From Pseudophaeobacter sp965641885 (GTDB lineage: Bacteria; Pseudomonadota; Alphaproteobacteria; Rhodobacterales; Rhodobacteraceae): DNA of 64,000 bases. The notes under the pieces are model-generated. The model was given only the letters and a program-made list of their open reading frames with translations. It was not told the origin of the DNA and searched no databases. Position 1 is the first letter of the stretch. Each line of letters begins with the position of its first letter. The translations under genes and the position numbers were made by a program. Location of the stretch: assembly GCA_965641885.1 (NCBI GenBank), contig OZ282574.1:3534001-3598000 (forward strand). Direction: 5' to 3'. Positions 9,181-16,171 of this stretch are shown one piece after another.

Positions 9181-9483
9181 TTATCCTTGTCCTTTCATGG
9201 GCTTATCGATGGAATTGGCGATATTTCCCTCTAGGTTCGTCACCATTTTGCTGCCATTGGGGCGCGCAATCAGCGTTTCCATTGCGGATCTTTCCAACGC
9301 TTCGCGACCTGCAGCTTCTGTGTAGGGGTGCACCAAAGCCAGCCTCTTATGGCCTGTCACGGATGCAATCTGATGCACTCTCATCTGTAGCGGCCTGCGC
9401 TCGGCCAATCTGTGGGCACAGGCCTTGCACAAGCCATGTGAGCTGCATTCGGGCAAACCAGATTCATGGCAGCAATCGCGCAT
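9181..9483 (-). pseudogene. Decayed C-terminal fragment of a tyrosine recombinase (integrase)
   Basis: The minus-strand reading shows the C-terminal catalytic region of phage/island integrases: SSHGLCKACAHRLAE, then IASVTGHKRLALVHPYTEAA and an alanine/methionine-rich end. In intact relatives the first motif is HGLRK, with catalytic histidine and arginine; here the arginine is cysteine (HGLCK). The second motif matches the conserved TGHK box and the nucleophile tyrosine (PYTEAA). The N-terminal and central domains are absent: upstream sequence changes into unrelated or IS-like DNA. The fragment ends 10 bp from the tRNA-Arg 3' end, the normal position for a tRNA-targeting element. Recognition is by motif only. 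Confidence 0.7.
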
Positions 9484-9530
9484 CGCATTGCCTGCAGGAA
9501 GTTACGCGATCGCGCCCGCCGTTGCTGCTG

Positions 9531-9608
9531 CGCTGATAGAGGTGCAGCGCCCTTTGCCTGCTTCAACACCGCCATGACCTTTGCGTCGCTAAATTCTTCG
9601 CTCTTCAT
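9531..9608 (-). pseudogene. Remnant of an IS3-family transposase OrfA N-terminus
   Basis: About 26 codons beginning ATG at 9608 read MKSEEFSDAKVMAVLKQAKG, close to the start of IS3-type OrfA proteins (MK-x-x-x-F-(T/S)-x-x-x-I-x-x-(I/V)-L-(K/R)-Q-A-E-x-G). The helix-turn-helix that should follow is missing and the frame becomes arginine-rich noise. Together with the adjacent integrase relic it marks a mobile-element graveyard. Short, so uncertain. Confidence 0.4.
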
Positions 9609-9638
9609 TCAAAATCTTCTCAGCTACCTTGCCGGGTA

Positions 9639-10355
9639 TCAGGTTTTGAATAAAGCAGACAACCGGGTCGTAAAGAAATGAGTTAACCAGGCCTCACCAA
9701 AGGCACCGTCCATATGTGTGTTGTCTGTAGAGTTGCTTTTCTCGTCTCTCCCTCCCAAAACCGAAGATAATTTCGCGACACCCCACGAGTACTCCGGCGC
9801 GGTATTTCGACCATTTACAATCGTTGTCAGCGGCTGCGCTACCATTTCGGCGCTGTATTTGCTGTAGTGCAACCGGTTTAAGGTTTGTATTCCATCCAGG
9901 TACTCTTCGGACACATTGCGGTCTCGTATTTTCTTGGCCGCCAGCAGAGGGCTGTGACCGATAAAAATGGGGACTTCGGAAACCTGCCTCAAACAAGACA
10001 GAACATGTTGTGCTGGCGTATCGCAGGTCAAATCATCAATCACTGTTTCAACACAGCTCCTGGAGTAGAACGTATTACCCGGCCAGTAGTTTCTACTTCT
10101 TGCGCCATAGATCAGAAAACTATCATAGCTCTCGATATCCATACGTTCTTTGCCATGTGTCAGACTAAATGAGTTTCGTGCTTTACTTTGTTTTGACGTT
10201 AAATGATGGCCATCGACGCAGACGGATTGCAGGCCCTGGTTTCCTGCCTGAGCAAAGAAACTCACATCAATACCCGGCCAGTCCTCTCCAATGTTTTCCC
10301 AGCCCTGCTTTACCGATGCGACATGGCTGTTTCCAAGAATGCAGATCCTATGCAT
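9639..10355 (-). CDS. SGNH-hydrolase-like protein paired with a GSCFA protein
   Basis: A 238-residue protein beginning at ATG 10355, inside the last codons of the GSCFA gene (8-bp overlap). The N-terminus MHRICILGNSHVASVKQGW carries a GNSH motif in the position of the SGNH nucleophile loop, and the C-terminus has DNTHMDGAFGEAWL, a D-x-x-H pattern like block V. A central segment (PIFIGHSPLLAAKKI) would form a further strand. No signal peptide, so it is probably cytoplasmic or acts on a sugar chain under assembly. Codon use is AT-richer than in the neighbours, consistent with transfer. Function beyond a possible acyl- or sulfate-transfer role on glycans is unknown. Confidence 0.6.
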   Translation of the reverse strand: MHRICILGNSHVASVKQGWENIGEDWPGIDVSFFAQAGNQGLQSVCVDGHHLTSKQSKARNSFSLTHGKERMDIESYDSFLIYGARSRNYWPGNTFYSRSCVETVIDDLTCDTPAQHVLSCLRQVSEVPIFIGHSPLLAAKKIRDRNVSEEYLDGIQTLNRLHYSKYSAEMVAQPLTTIVNGRNTAPEYSWGVAKLSSVLGGRDEKSNSTDNTHMDGAFGEAWLTHFFTTRLSALFKT

Positions 10356-11397
10356 TTTGAAACGCCCCCAAGATCTCCTCTTCACAGACAATGTCCATAT
10401 TATTGCTATCAGGGGCCTTCTTTTCGGCAGAAGGACTGATTGGACCAAATTTGCTTTCCTGACATCGGAAAAAATTATCCATCACAAAATTCACCCCAAC
10501 TGGGTTTACCTCGCGTTGATTAGGCTCAAAGAAAGCCCCTTTGAAAATTGGGCTACTGATAATTTCATAAGACGGGAAGTAATCTACATTGGGGCGGTTT
10601 GCGCTGACCTGATCTGCGACAGCGCGGAGAACTGACTTGGAGGCCATAGTTGCAACCGCTACATGTCGGTCTGTCATCGTGGCGGTCAAGGGCACCGGAG
10701 AAACAGTAAGTATGAATTTTATTTTTTGGTTTGCATCGCGAATAAGATCAATTGCCCAAATTAGGTTATTCAGGACCTTTTGAAACTGCTGATTTTGAAA
10801 AATATGCTGGCTTTCATCGAAAACTCCCCCAACGGTTCCCGGGCACATTGGATATTCGTAAGAGAGGTCTTTGTTTACCCAACTCTCCGTCAGACCAAGC
10901 GTGAAGACAAAGAAATCAGCCTCCTTTATGCCCTCTGCAAACGAACGGATTGTTTGTGATCGCGACTGAAAGAGCTCTTCAGGTGTTTCAAATCCGTCGG
11001 GTTCAATCCTAGGACGGAACGGATCAAGATACCGGTCCCCATGCGTCCAGACTTCGCGCGGCGCTTCGACCCCAGCCAACGCCCACTCTGTCCACTGCCG
11101 CAACAAAGACGTTGTGTAAATATTGGCGGTTCGGGTGGAAAATATACCATAGTTGAACCGCGTGGCATTTGCTTCGCTCATACCCCTTGGCGCTTGTTCC
11201 GGACGCAACCAGTTAAAACCCCGCGCGTCTAATGCTCGCCCAATATGTTGCGCAAAACATGAGCCATACGTCAGGATCTTGTGCTTCTTCTGAATCCGAA
11301 ACTTTGGGTTCCAAATCTCATCAACATCAAACATGCTGCGATTGGCAACAGCCGGCTTCCAAAACGCTGTTTGTGGCAAGGCTTCATATGGATTCAT
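10348..11397 (-). CDS. GSCFA domain-containing protein
   Basis: A 349-residue protein with the exact diagnostic motif near the N-terminus (ILTYGSCFAQHIGRAL) that names the GSCFA family, related to SGNH/GDSL hydrolases. Further family features are FVFTLGLTESWVNK and ILTVSPVPLTATM, then YFPSYEIISS. Such proteins are often found in loci for surface polysaccharides, but their reaction is not established. ATG at 11397 follows AGGAGAG at good spacing. It is the first gene of a two-gene unit with the SGNH-like protein. The pair lies next to the mobile-element relics at the tRNA. Confidence 0.85.
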   Translation of the reverse strand: MNPYEALPQTAFWKPAVANRSMFDVDEIWNPKFRIQKKHKILTYGSCFAQHIGRALDARGFNWLRPEQAPRGMSEANATRFNYGIFSTRTANIYTTSLLRQWTEWALAGVEAPREVWTHGDRYLDPFRPRIEPDGFETPEELFQSRSQTIRSFAEGIKEADFFVFTLGLTESWVNKDLSYEYPMCPGTVGGVFDESQHIFQNQQFQKVLNNLIWAIDLIRDANQKIKFILTVSPVPLTATMTDRHVAVATMASKSVLRAVADQVSANRPNVDYFPSYEIISSPIFKGAFFEPNQREVNPVGVNFVMDNFFRCQESKFGPISPSAEKKAPDSNNMDIVCEEEILGAFQNA

Positions 11398-11662
11398 TGC
11401 AAGCTCTCCTCTGTTGGGATCTCAGGTGGATCAATGTCGCACTCCCCCGTCACCCAGACCGTTCAGATGTAGAATTCATTCCTGTTTCTTTCTGGTTGTG
11501 ATGTCGCGGTCAAGATACGCTGAGAAGAGTATTTACGGAGCTCAACCGACTAAGGATGTCTGCAAACGCCTGTTTGAAAATGTCGCTGGCAGATGCCACG
11601 AATGCACATTTTGCGATTTACAGCATGATCGCCCTTGGCGCAGCTCATCTGCCAGAACGTCT
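11398..11662. other. Intergenic region between GSCFA gene and DHPS operon end
   Basis: No gene seen. It holds the promoter and ribosome site of the minus-strand GSCFA gene. No clear mobile-element boundary or tRNA-end repeat was spotted here. Confidence 0.4.
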
Positions 11663-11695
11663 CCTGAGGGCTGGAACCGGTCACCAGCCCTCAGG
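11663..11695 (-). terminator. Perfect 12-bp hairpin at the end of the DHPS operon
   Basis: CCTGAGGGCTGG (11663-11674) pairs perfectly with 11684-11695 around a 9-base loop. The last stop codon of the operon (11691-11693) lies inside the stem. There is no U-tract on the minus strand, so it may act as an mRNA 3'-end stabiliser or a Rho-dependent end rather than an intrinsic terminator. Confidence 0.55.
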
Positions 11696-12815
11696 AAGGG
11701 TCGCTTGCCTTTGATACTTCGGGGCTGTCCAATGTCGCCAAGCCCATTTGCGCCATGGCATTGCTCATCTCTGTGCTCAGAACCTGCCACAGGCTCTCCA
11801 GCCCCTTTTCACCGGCCGCGGCTATGGCAAATTGCAGGATGCGGCCGAAGAAAACAAAATCCGCACCATTCAGGAGCGCTTTCAACGCATCCTCCCCCGA
11901 GCGCAGCCCGCTGTCGTACAGCAGCGGATAGTCGGGCCCAACGGCTGCGCGGATCTGTGGCAACACGCAAAAAGGCGCCGGAGCGCTCTCGAATTGGCGC
12001 GCGCCATGGCTGGACACCTGAATGGCATCCACCCCGGCCTGTTTCAGCGCAACGGCATCCTCGGCGTCGAGAACGCCCTTAACCACAAGACGCCCCGGCC
12101 AGACCTGTCGCAGCTGCGCCAGCGTGTCCCAGGTGGCTTTTGCCCGGCTCTCGCTGCGATCAAATGCGTAGCCTTCTTTGTCAAAATTGGCCATCTGGGG
12201 CTTGCCGTGCCACAGCGCCGACAGGGACCAGCGCGGGTGCAGCGCAAAATCAATGAACTGCTGGGGACCGATCCTGAAAGGCATCTTGAACCCGTGCCGC
12301 AGCTCGCGTGGACGGCGCCCAACCTCGGGCACATCCACGGTCAGAACCAGCGTCTCATAGCCTGCGGCGCGGGCCCGTTCGACCAGTTTAAAAGTCCCGC
12401 TGCCATCGCCGCTGAAATACAGCTGGAACCAGGCGTGGCCCTGTGCTGTGTCAATAAGATGCTCCATCGACGTCGAGGCCACGGTGGACACCCCAAGCGG
12501 CACCTTGTAGCGGGCAGCCAGCCGCGCCAGCATCAGATCTGCGCCGGGGGCCGACAGGTTGCACATGCCCATGGGGGCAATGCCAAAGGGGCGGTCGGCC
12601 ATCTGGCCAAACAAGGGTTTTGCCAGCGAGCGCGCGCTCACATCCCGCAGAATTCTGGGCCGCAACTCCATCGCATCAAGTGCGGCGCGATTGCGCGCGA
12701 CACCGGTTTCCGCCCCCGCCGCCCCGTCGATATAGTCAAAGACCATCCACGGCAGCTGCCGCCGCGCCAGACGACGGGCATCTGCGGCACTGTGAATGGT
12801 CTTTGCGCCTCTCAA
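11691..12815 (-). CDS. FMN-dependent alpha-hydroxy-acid dehydrogenase, probable sulfolactate dehydrogenase
   Basis: A 374-residue TIM-barrel flavoprotein of the lactate/glycolate oxidase family (FMN_dh). Family features: N-terminal WMVFDYIDGAAGAE, FGIAPMGMCNL, WFQLYFSGD, LVVKGVLDAEDAV with the flavin lysine, and the active-site stretch VSSHGARQFESAP, where the family usually has HGGRQLD. It is the last gene of the DHPS operon; its TTG start overlaps the comE stop as TTGA, so translation is coupled. Since ComDE needs sulfopyruvate and HpsN makes sulfolactate, the natural inference is oxidation of sulfolactate to sulfopyruvate, like the membrane-linked, NAD-independent SlcD described from Roseovarius. 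Substrate is inferred from context. Confidence 0.8.
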   Translation of the reverse strand: MRGAKTIHSAADARRLARRQLPWMVFDYIDGAAGAETGVARNRAALDAMELRPRILRDVSARSLAKPLFGQMADRPFGIAPMGMCNLSAPGADLMLARLAARYKVPLGVSTVASTSMEHLIDTAQGHAWFQLYFSGDGSGTFKLVERARAAGYETLVLTVDVPEVGRRPRELRHGFKMPFRIGPQQFIDFALHPRWSLSALWHGKPQMANFDKEGYAFDRSESRAKATWDTLAQLRQVWPGRLVVKGVLDAEDAVALKQAGVDAIQVSSHGARQFESAPAPFCVLPQIRAAVGPDYPLLYDSGLRSGEDALKALLNGADFVFFGRILQFAIAAAGEKGLESLWQVLSTEMSNAMAQMGLATLDSPEVSKASDPS

Positions 12816-13366
12816 GCCTGCACGGCCTTCATAAAGCGATCCCGGATCACCACCGGATCCATGGTGATCACCGGCATCTTTGCATTGCCGCTGTCACATT
12901 TGACCACGAGGATATGCATCTTGCCACTGTCCAGCGCCTTTTGCAGCACCGGGCCTGTGTCGACATCCCTGCACTCGATCACATTCTCACAGCCGCAGGC
13001 CTCGGCGACCTTGGCCAGCGAGGTTTTGCGACCCGCATAGGTGGGCTGATCCCCGGTCGAGCCGTAAGAGCCATTGTCGATGATCATCAGAATGTAGTTG
13101 TCTGTGACATTGTTGGCGATGGTCGGCAATGTGCCCATATTGGTCAGGATCGAGCCATCACCATCAATCACAATCACCGGTTTTGGCTGCGCCAGCGCCA
13201 GGCCAAATCCGATGCTTGAGGCAAGCCCCATGGTGCCAAGCATATAAAAGTTGCTGGGTTGATCGTCGATGGCATGCAGCTCCTGGCTGGGAATGCCGAT
13301 GTTGCAGACCACCAGCTGATCCCGCAGGATCGGCGCTATCTCTTTCAGAATTTCAGAACGGATCAT
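12812..13366 (-). CDS. comE: Sulfopyruvate decarboxylase, beta subunit
   Basis: A 184-residue thiamine-diphosphate enzyme half. The C-terminal-domain type TPP motif runs from GDGSILTNMGTL to the asparagine in MIIDNGSYG. With ComD it decarboxylates 3-sulfopyruvate to sulfoacetaldehyde. ATG at 13366 overlaps the comD stop (ATGA), giving one-to-one coupling, and its stop overlaps the start of the FMN dehydrogenase. The two-chain split (alpha then beta) is typical of ComDE. Phosphonopyruvate decarboxylase is the related alternative, but the DHPS context decides for sulfopyruvate. Confidence 0.88.
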   Translation of the reverse strand: MIRSEILKEIAPILRDQLVVCNIGIPSQELHAIDDQPSNFYMLGTMGLASSIGFGLALAQPKPVIVIDGDGSILTNMGTLPTIANNVTDNYILMIIDNGSYGSTGDQPTYAGRKTSLAKVAEACGCENVIECRDVDTGPVLQKALDSGKMHILVVKCDSGNAKMPVITMDPVVIRDRFMKAVQA

Positions 13367-13869
13367 TGATCGCCATAGCCTCCCCAAAAATTGGCATCCG
13401 TCAGGATGGCCACCGGTTTATTGCACATGAAAGTGTATTTCAGGATCATATCCAGCTCTTCCACATCCGACTGTTTGTGAAAATGGTAGGTTGGGATATT
13501 CATCTGCGCCAGCAAGGCCTTGGTGTGGATCGCCATCTCAACCTGACAGGCGACAGGTTCACGCAGCTCACCCCGGTAAGAGATCAGCATGGGCAGCGGC
13601 ATCCGGTAGTATTGCGTCAATGTGGCCAGCGTGTTGATCGTCACCCCGATTGCGGTGTTTTGCATGATGATGGCGGGGCGCTTGCCGCCCATCCAGGCTC
13701 CGGCACAGAGCCCCATGCCCTCGTCTTCCTTGTTCGACGGGATATGGAATATTTCGTCGCGGCTATCGACCTCCTCAATCACACCAGCCAGCTGCTTGCA
13801 GGGGACGGTGGTGATAAAGGAGATATCGTTGGCAACAAGATCATCTACGATCCTCTTGTCGATGCTCAT
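13363..13869 (-). CDS. comD: Sulfopyruvate decarboxylase, alpha subunit
   Basis: A 168-residue TPP-binding N-terminal-type domain. Features: FITTVPCKQLAGVIEEV, HIPSNKEDEGMGLCAGAWMGG with the glutamate that activates thiamine, and the tail YTFMCNKPVAILTDANFW. It forms a heteromer with ComE. The start is probably ATG at 13869, which has AAAGG about 10 bases upstream; ATG at 13878 is possible but sits almost on the ribosome site. A 98-bp gap separates it from the stress-protein gene, so a second internal promoter cannot be excluded. Confidence 0.87.
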   Translation of the reverse strand: MSIDKRIVDDLVANDISFITTVPCKQLAGVIEEVDSRDEIFHIPSNKEDEGMGLCAGAWMGGKRPAIIMQNTAIGVTINTLATLTQYYRMPLPMLISYRGELREPVACQVEMAIHTKALLAQMNIPTYHFHKQSDVEELDMILKYTFMCNKPVAILTDANFWGGYGDQ

Positions 13870-13957
13870 TTCAGACATGCCTTTCAATTGATGTGCAAAA
13901 CTGCACGGGATTACAAAACTGGGATACAGAATAGTGAAACACTACAGGTAAACATGA

Positions 13958-14368
13958 TCACGCGCTGCGGTGTACATGCACAGCGCAGGATGCATGGCGC
14001 ACAACACGCGAGGCCGTGGAGCCGAGGAAATAGTCGCTCAGCCCCGGCCGATGCGAGCCAATAACAATACAGTCCGTCGCATTTGCCGCCGCAAAATCAA
14101 TGATGCTTCGGGCAGTGTGCCCCTTTATCAGCTTTGATCTGACATCTGGCAAATCTACCAGTTTGGCTGCAAGCATCTTTCCAGCCCGCTCAAACCCTTC
14201 CCGCACAGCGTCCTTGTCGAGAAAGGCGCTGACAGAGCCCTGAGGCGCCTCATAGACATGCAGTGCTGTGACCGCCCCACCCGGAGCGCACAGAGCGTGC
14301 GCCACTTTGATGGTATGTTCCGAGATGTCATGATCTAGCGCCATGGGAACGAGGATTTTTTGATACAT
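13958..14368 (-). CDS. Universal stress protein (UspA family) within the DHPS operon
   Basis: A 136-residue UspA-fold protein: MYQKILVPMALDHD at the start, and the ATP-binding pattern G-2x-G-9x-G-S in GSHRPGLSDYFLGSTASR. Stress proteins of this kind sit with TRAP transporters in many bacteria, and TeaD of Halomonas is a studied example that tunes ectoine TRAP uptake; a similar role for the TRAP genes of this operon is inferred. It is strikingly like the second stress protein at 23148-23555 (SHRPG, LGSTAS, VVRHA, CAVHV shared). ATG at 14368 follows GGAGAC. Confidence 0.88.
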   Translation of the reverse strand: MYQKILVPMALDHDISEHTIKVAHALCAPGGAVTALHVYEAPQGSVSAFLDKDAVREGFERAGKMLAAKLVDLPDVRSKLIKGHTARSIIDFAAANATDCIVIGSHRPGLSDYFLGSTASRVVRHASCAVHVHRSA

Positions 14369-14429
14369 GGGCTGTCTCCAGTGCGGATTAGAAGGGCTGT
14401 CAGGGTCAGGGGGAAAAGAAGAGCCCGCG

Positions 14430-15413
14430 CTATCCGGGCCAGGGGGTCAGAATGATCTTGGGAGCAGCCACGCGGCCCGCCCGCAGGTCCTGAAAGGCCT
14501 GCGCCCCCTGCGACAGAGGCCGCGTCTCAAACCAGTCGAGAGGCCCCAGCTGGCCCGCAAAAATCGCCTCTGCGGTGTCGCGAAAATCTTGCGCGGTATA
14601 GGTATAGGTGCCGATAAATGTGATTTCCTGCAGCGTCATGCGCCGGATATCCAGACCGCCCATGTCTTCGCCCAACCCCACATGCGCAATCACCCCGCCC
14701 GGACGCGCGCAGCGTGAGGCAATCGCCCGGGTGGCGGCATAGCCCACCGCATCAATCACAATAGCATAGTCGCCAGTCGCTTCGGCCACGACCTCCTGGC
14801 CGCACTGCTCCCGCAAAAACGCCTGCCGAATTTCATTTGGCTCAGCAATGGTGACAGTGTCTACCGCCATCGCCCTGAGCGCCAGCGCGGCTGCAAGGCC
14901 GATTGCGCCGCCGCCAATGACCAGAGCCTCCCGCGGCATCATCGGATGCAGCGCCTCCAGCGCCAATCTCACCGCATGCCAACTCACCGCCAGCGGCTCT
15001 GCCAGTGCCGCCTTGGTCAGCGGGATGCCTGCCGGAACCTCCACAAGGTTGCTGTCCGGCATGGTGACATATTGCGCAAAGGCTCCGGCGCGCGGCGGCA
15101 TGGAAATGATCTGCCGGTCGCCACAAAGATTTTCGCGCCGGGCCCGACAGGCCATGCATTTTCCACATGTCACCAGGGGGTTGACCGTGACGTGCCTGCC
15201 ATCCTTGGGGCCACCCACAATGGTGCCCGCCGCCTCATGCCCCAGGATCAGAGGCGCCGGTCGGCGCGCGTCATGGCCAAGATAGGCATGCATGTCCGAG
15301 CCACAAATCCCAACCGCGTCGACCCGGATCAGCTGCGTGCCCGCATCCGGGCTGATGTCAGGCACATCGCGATAGCCCAGTTGTTCGACACCCTCATACA
15401 CAAGCGCTTTCAT
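14430..15413 (-). CDS. hpsP: Zinc-dependent alcohol dehydrogenase, probable DHPS 2-dehydrogenase
   Basis: A 327-residue medium-chain dehydrogenase. Catalytic zinc site: GICGSDMHAYLG and GHEAAG; structural zinc cysteines in CGKCMACRARRENLCGD; NAD-binding loop ALVIGGGAIGLAAALAL. ATG at 15413 overlaps the stop of the upstream short-chain dehydrogenase (ATGA). Its position third after hpsN matches the hpsN-hpsO-hpsP order I recall from other roseobacters, where HpsO and HpsP interconvert DHPS enantiomers through 3-sulfo-dihydroxyacetone. Family is sure; the precise substrate and the O/P naming are inferred from gene order. Confidence 0.8.
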   Translation of the reverse strand: MKALVYEGVEQLGYRDVPDISPDAGTQLIRVDAVGICGSDMHAYLGHDARRPAPLILGHEAAGTIVGGPKDGRHVTVNPLVTCGKCMACRARRENLCGDRQIISMPPRAGAFAQYVTMPDSNLVEVPAGIPLTKAALAEPLAVSWHAVRLALEALHPMMPREALVIGGGAIGLAAALALRAMAVDTVTIAEPNEIRQAFLREQCGQEVVAEATGDYAIVIDAVGYAATRAIASRCARPGGVIAHVGLGEDMGGLDIRRMTLQEITFIGTYTYTAQDFRDTAEAIFAGQLGPLDWFETRPLSQGAQAFQDLRAGRVAAPKIILTPWPG

Positions 15414-16171
15414 TTCGCGGTATAGCCTCCGTCCACCATCAGAACCTGCCCCGTCACAAAGCCTGACGCCTCGGAGCACAAAAACAGCAGCGGCCCGTCG
15501 ATGTCTTCGAGCCGCCCATTGCGCTGCACACAGGTCTGGGCCGCATTGCGCGCCGCCCGGTCCGGGTCGTCAAACACCGCCTGCGTCAGCTCGGTCGGGA
15601 AAAAGCCCGGTCCAATCGCATTTGCGGTGATGCCATGCGGTGACCAGGCCTCGGCCATGGCGCGGGTCAGCTGCGCCACCCCGGCCTTTGTCGCCCCATA
15701 AGCAATGCCGCCGGGAAAGGCGCGGGTCGTTTGCAGTGAGGCGAAGTTCACAATCCGCCCCCAGCCCTTTTGCCGCATCATGGGCACCAAGGCCTGGCTC
15801 AGGAAAAACGGCGCGCTGAGGTTCAGCGCAAGGGTCTGGTCCCAGGCCGCTGCCGTCACTTCATCCGCGGTCTGGCGCGTATTGATGCCGGCGGCATGCA
15901 CCAGGATATCCGGCGCCCCAAACGGGGTGGAGATTGCGTCGCGCAGATCCGCAAGAGTGCTGCGGTCCGCGACATCCGCCGCGACCCAGTCCGCTGCCGC
16001 ACCGATCTCTGCCTGCAGGCTTTGCAGTGCCGAGGCACGCCGGGCGACGCCCACGACCTGCGCGCCGGCAGCGGCCAAGGCAATCGCCGCGCGCCGCCCC
16101 AGACCAGAGCTGGCGCCGGTAACGCAGGCCACCCGCCCGGATAAATCAAACATGGCGCGGGGATCAGTCAT
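15410..16171 (-). CDS. hpsO: Short-chain dehydrogenase/reductase, probable DHPS 2-dehydrogenase
   Basis: A 253-residue classical SDR. Cofactor loop VTGASSGLGRRAA, the NAG-type turn VHAAGIN, catalytic serine in VNFASLQTT, YGATK catalytic tyrosine/lysine, and a C-terminal VTGQVLMVDGGY. It overlaps the hpsN stop by 8 bp and the zinc dehydrogenase start by 4 bp, so hpsN and both dehydrogenases are translationally coupled. Predicted to oxidise one enantiomer of 2,3-dihydroxypropane-1-sulfonate at C2, with its neighbour using the other, so a racemic supply can enter HpsN. Enzyme class certain; role inferred from operon. Confidence 0.82.
   Translation of the reverse strand: MTDPRAMFDLSGRVACVTGASSGLGRRAAIALAAAGAQVVGVARRASALQSLQAEIGAAADWVAADVADRSTLADLRDAISTPFGAPDILVHAAGINTRQTADEVTAAAWDQTLALNLSAPFFLSQALVPMMRQKGWGRIVNFASLQTTRAFPGGIAYGATKAGVAQLTRAMAEAWSPHGITANAIGPGFFPTELTQAVFDDPDRAARNAAQTCVQRNGRLEDIDGPLLFLCSEASGFVTGQVLMVDGGYTAK

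Noticed and set aside
11748..13040. 430-codon plus-strand frame over the FMN dehydrogenase and comE
   Set aside because: Antisense to two coupled genes with clear motifs.
12812..13869. Phosphonopyruvate decarboxylase
   Set aside because: Related enzyme, but it is usually a single chain near phosphonate genes; the split alpha/beta pair and the DHPS operon support sulfopyruvate decarboxylase.
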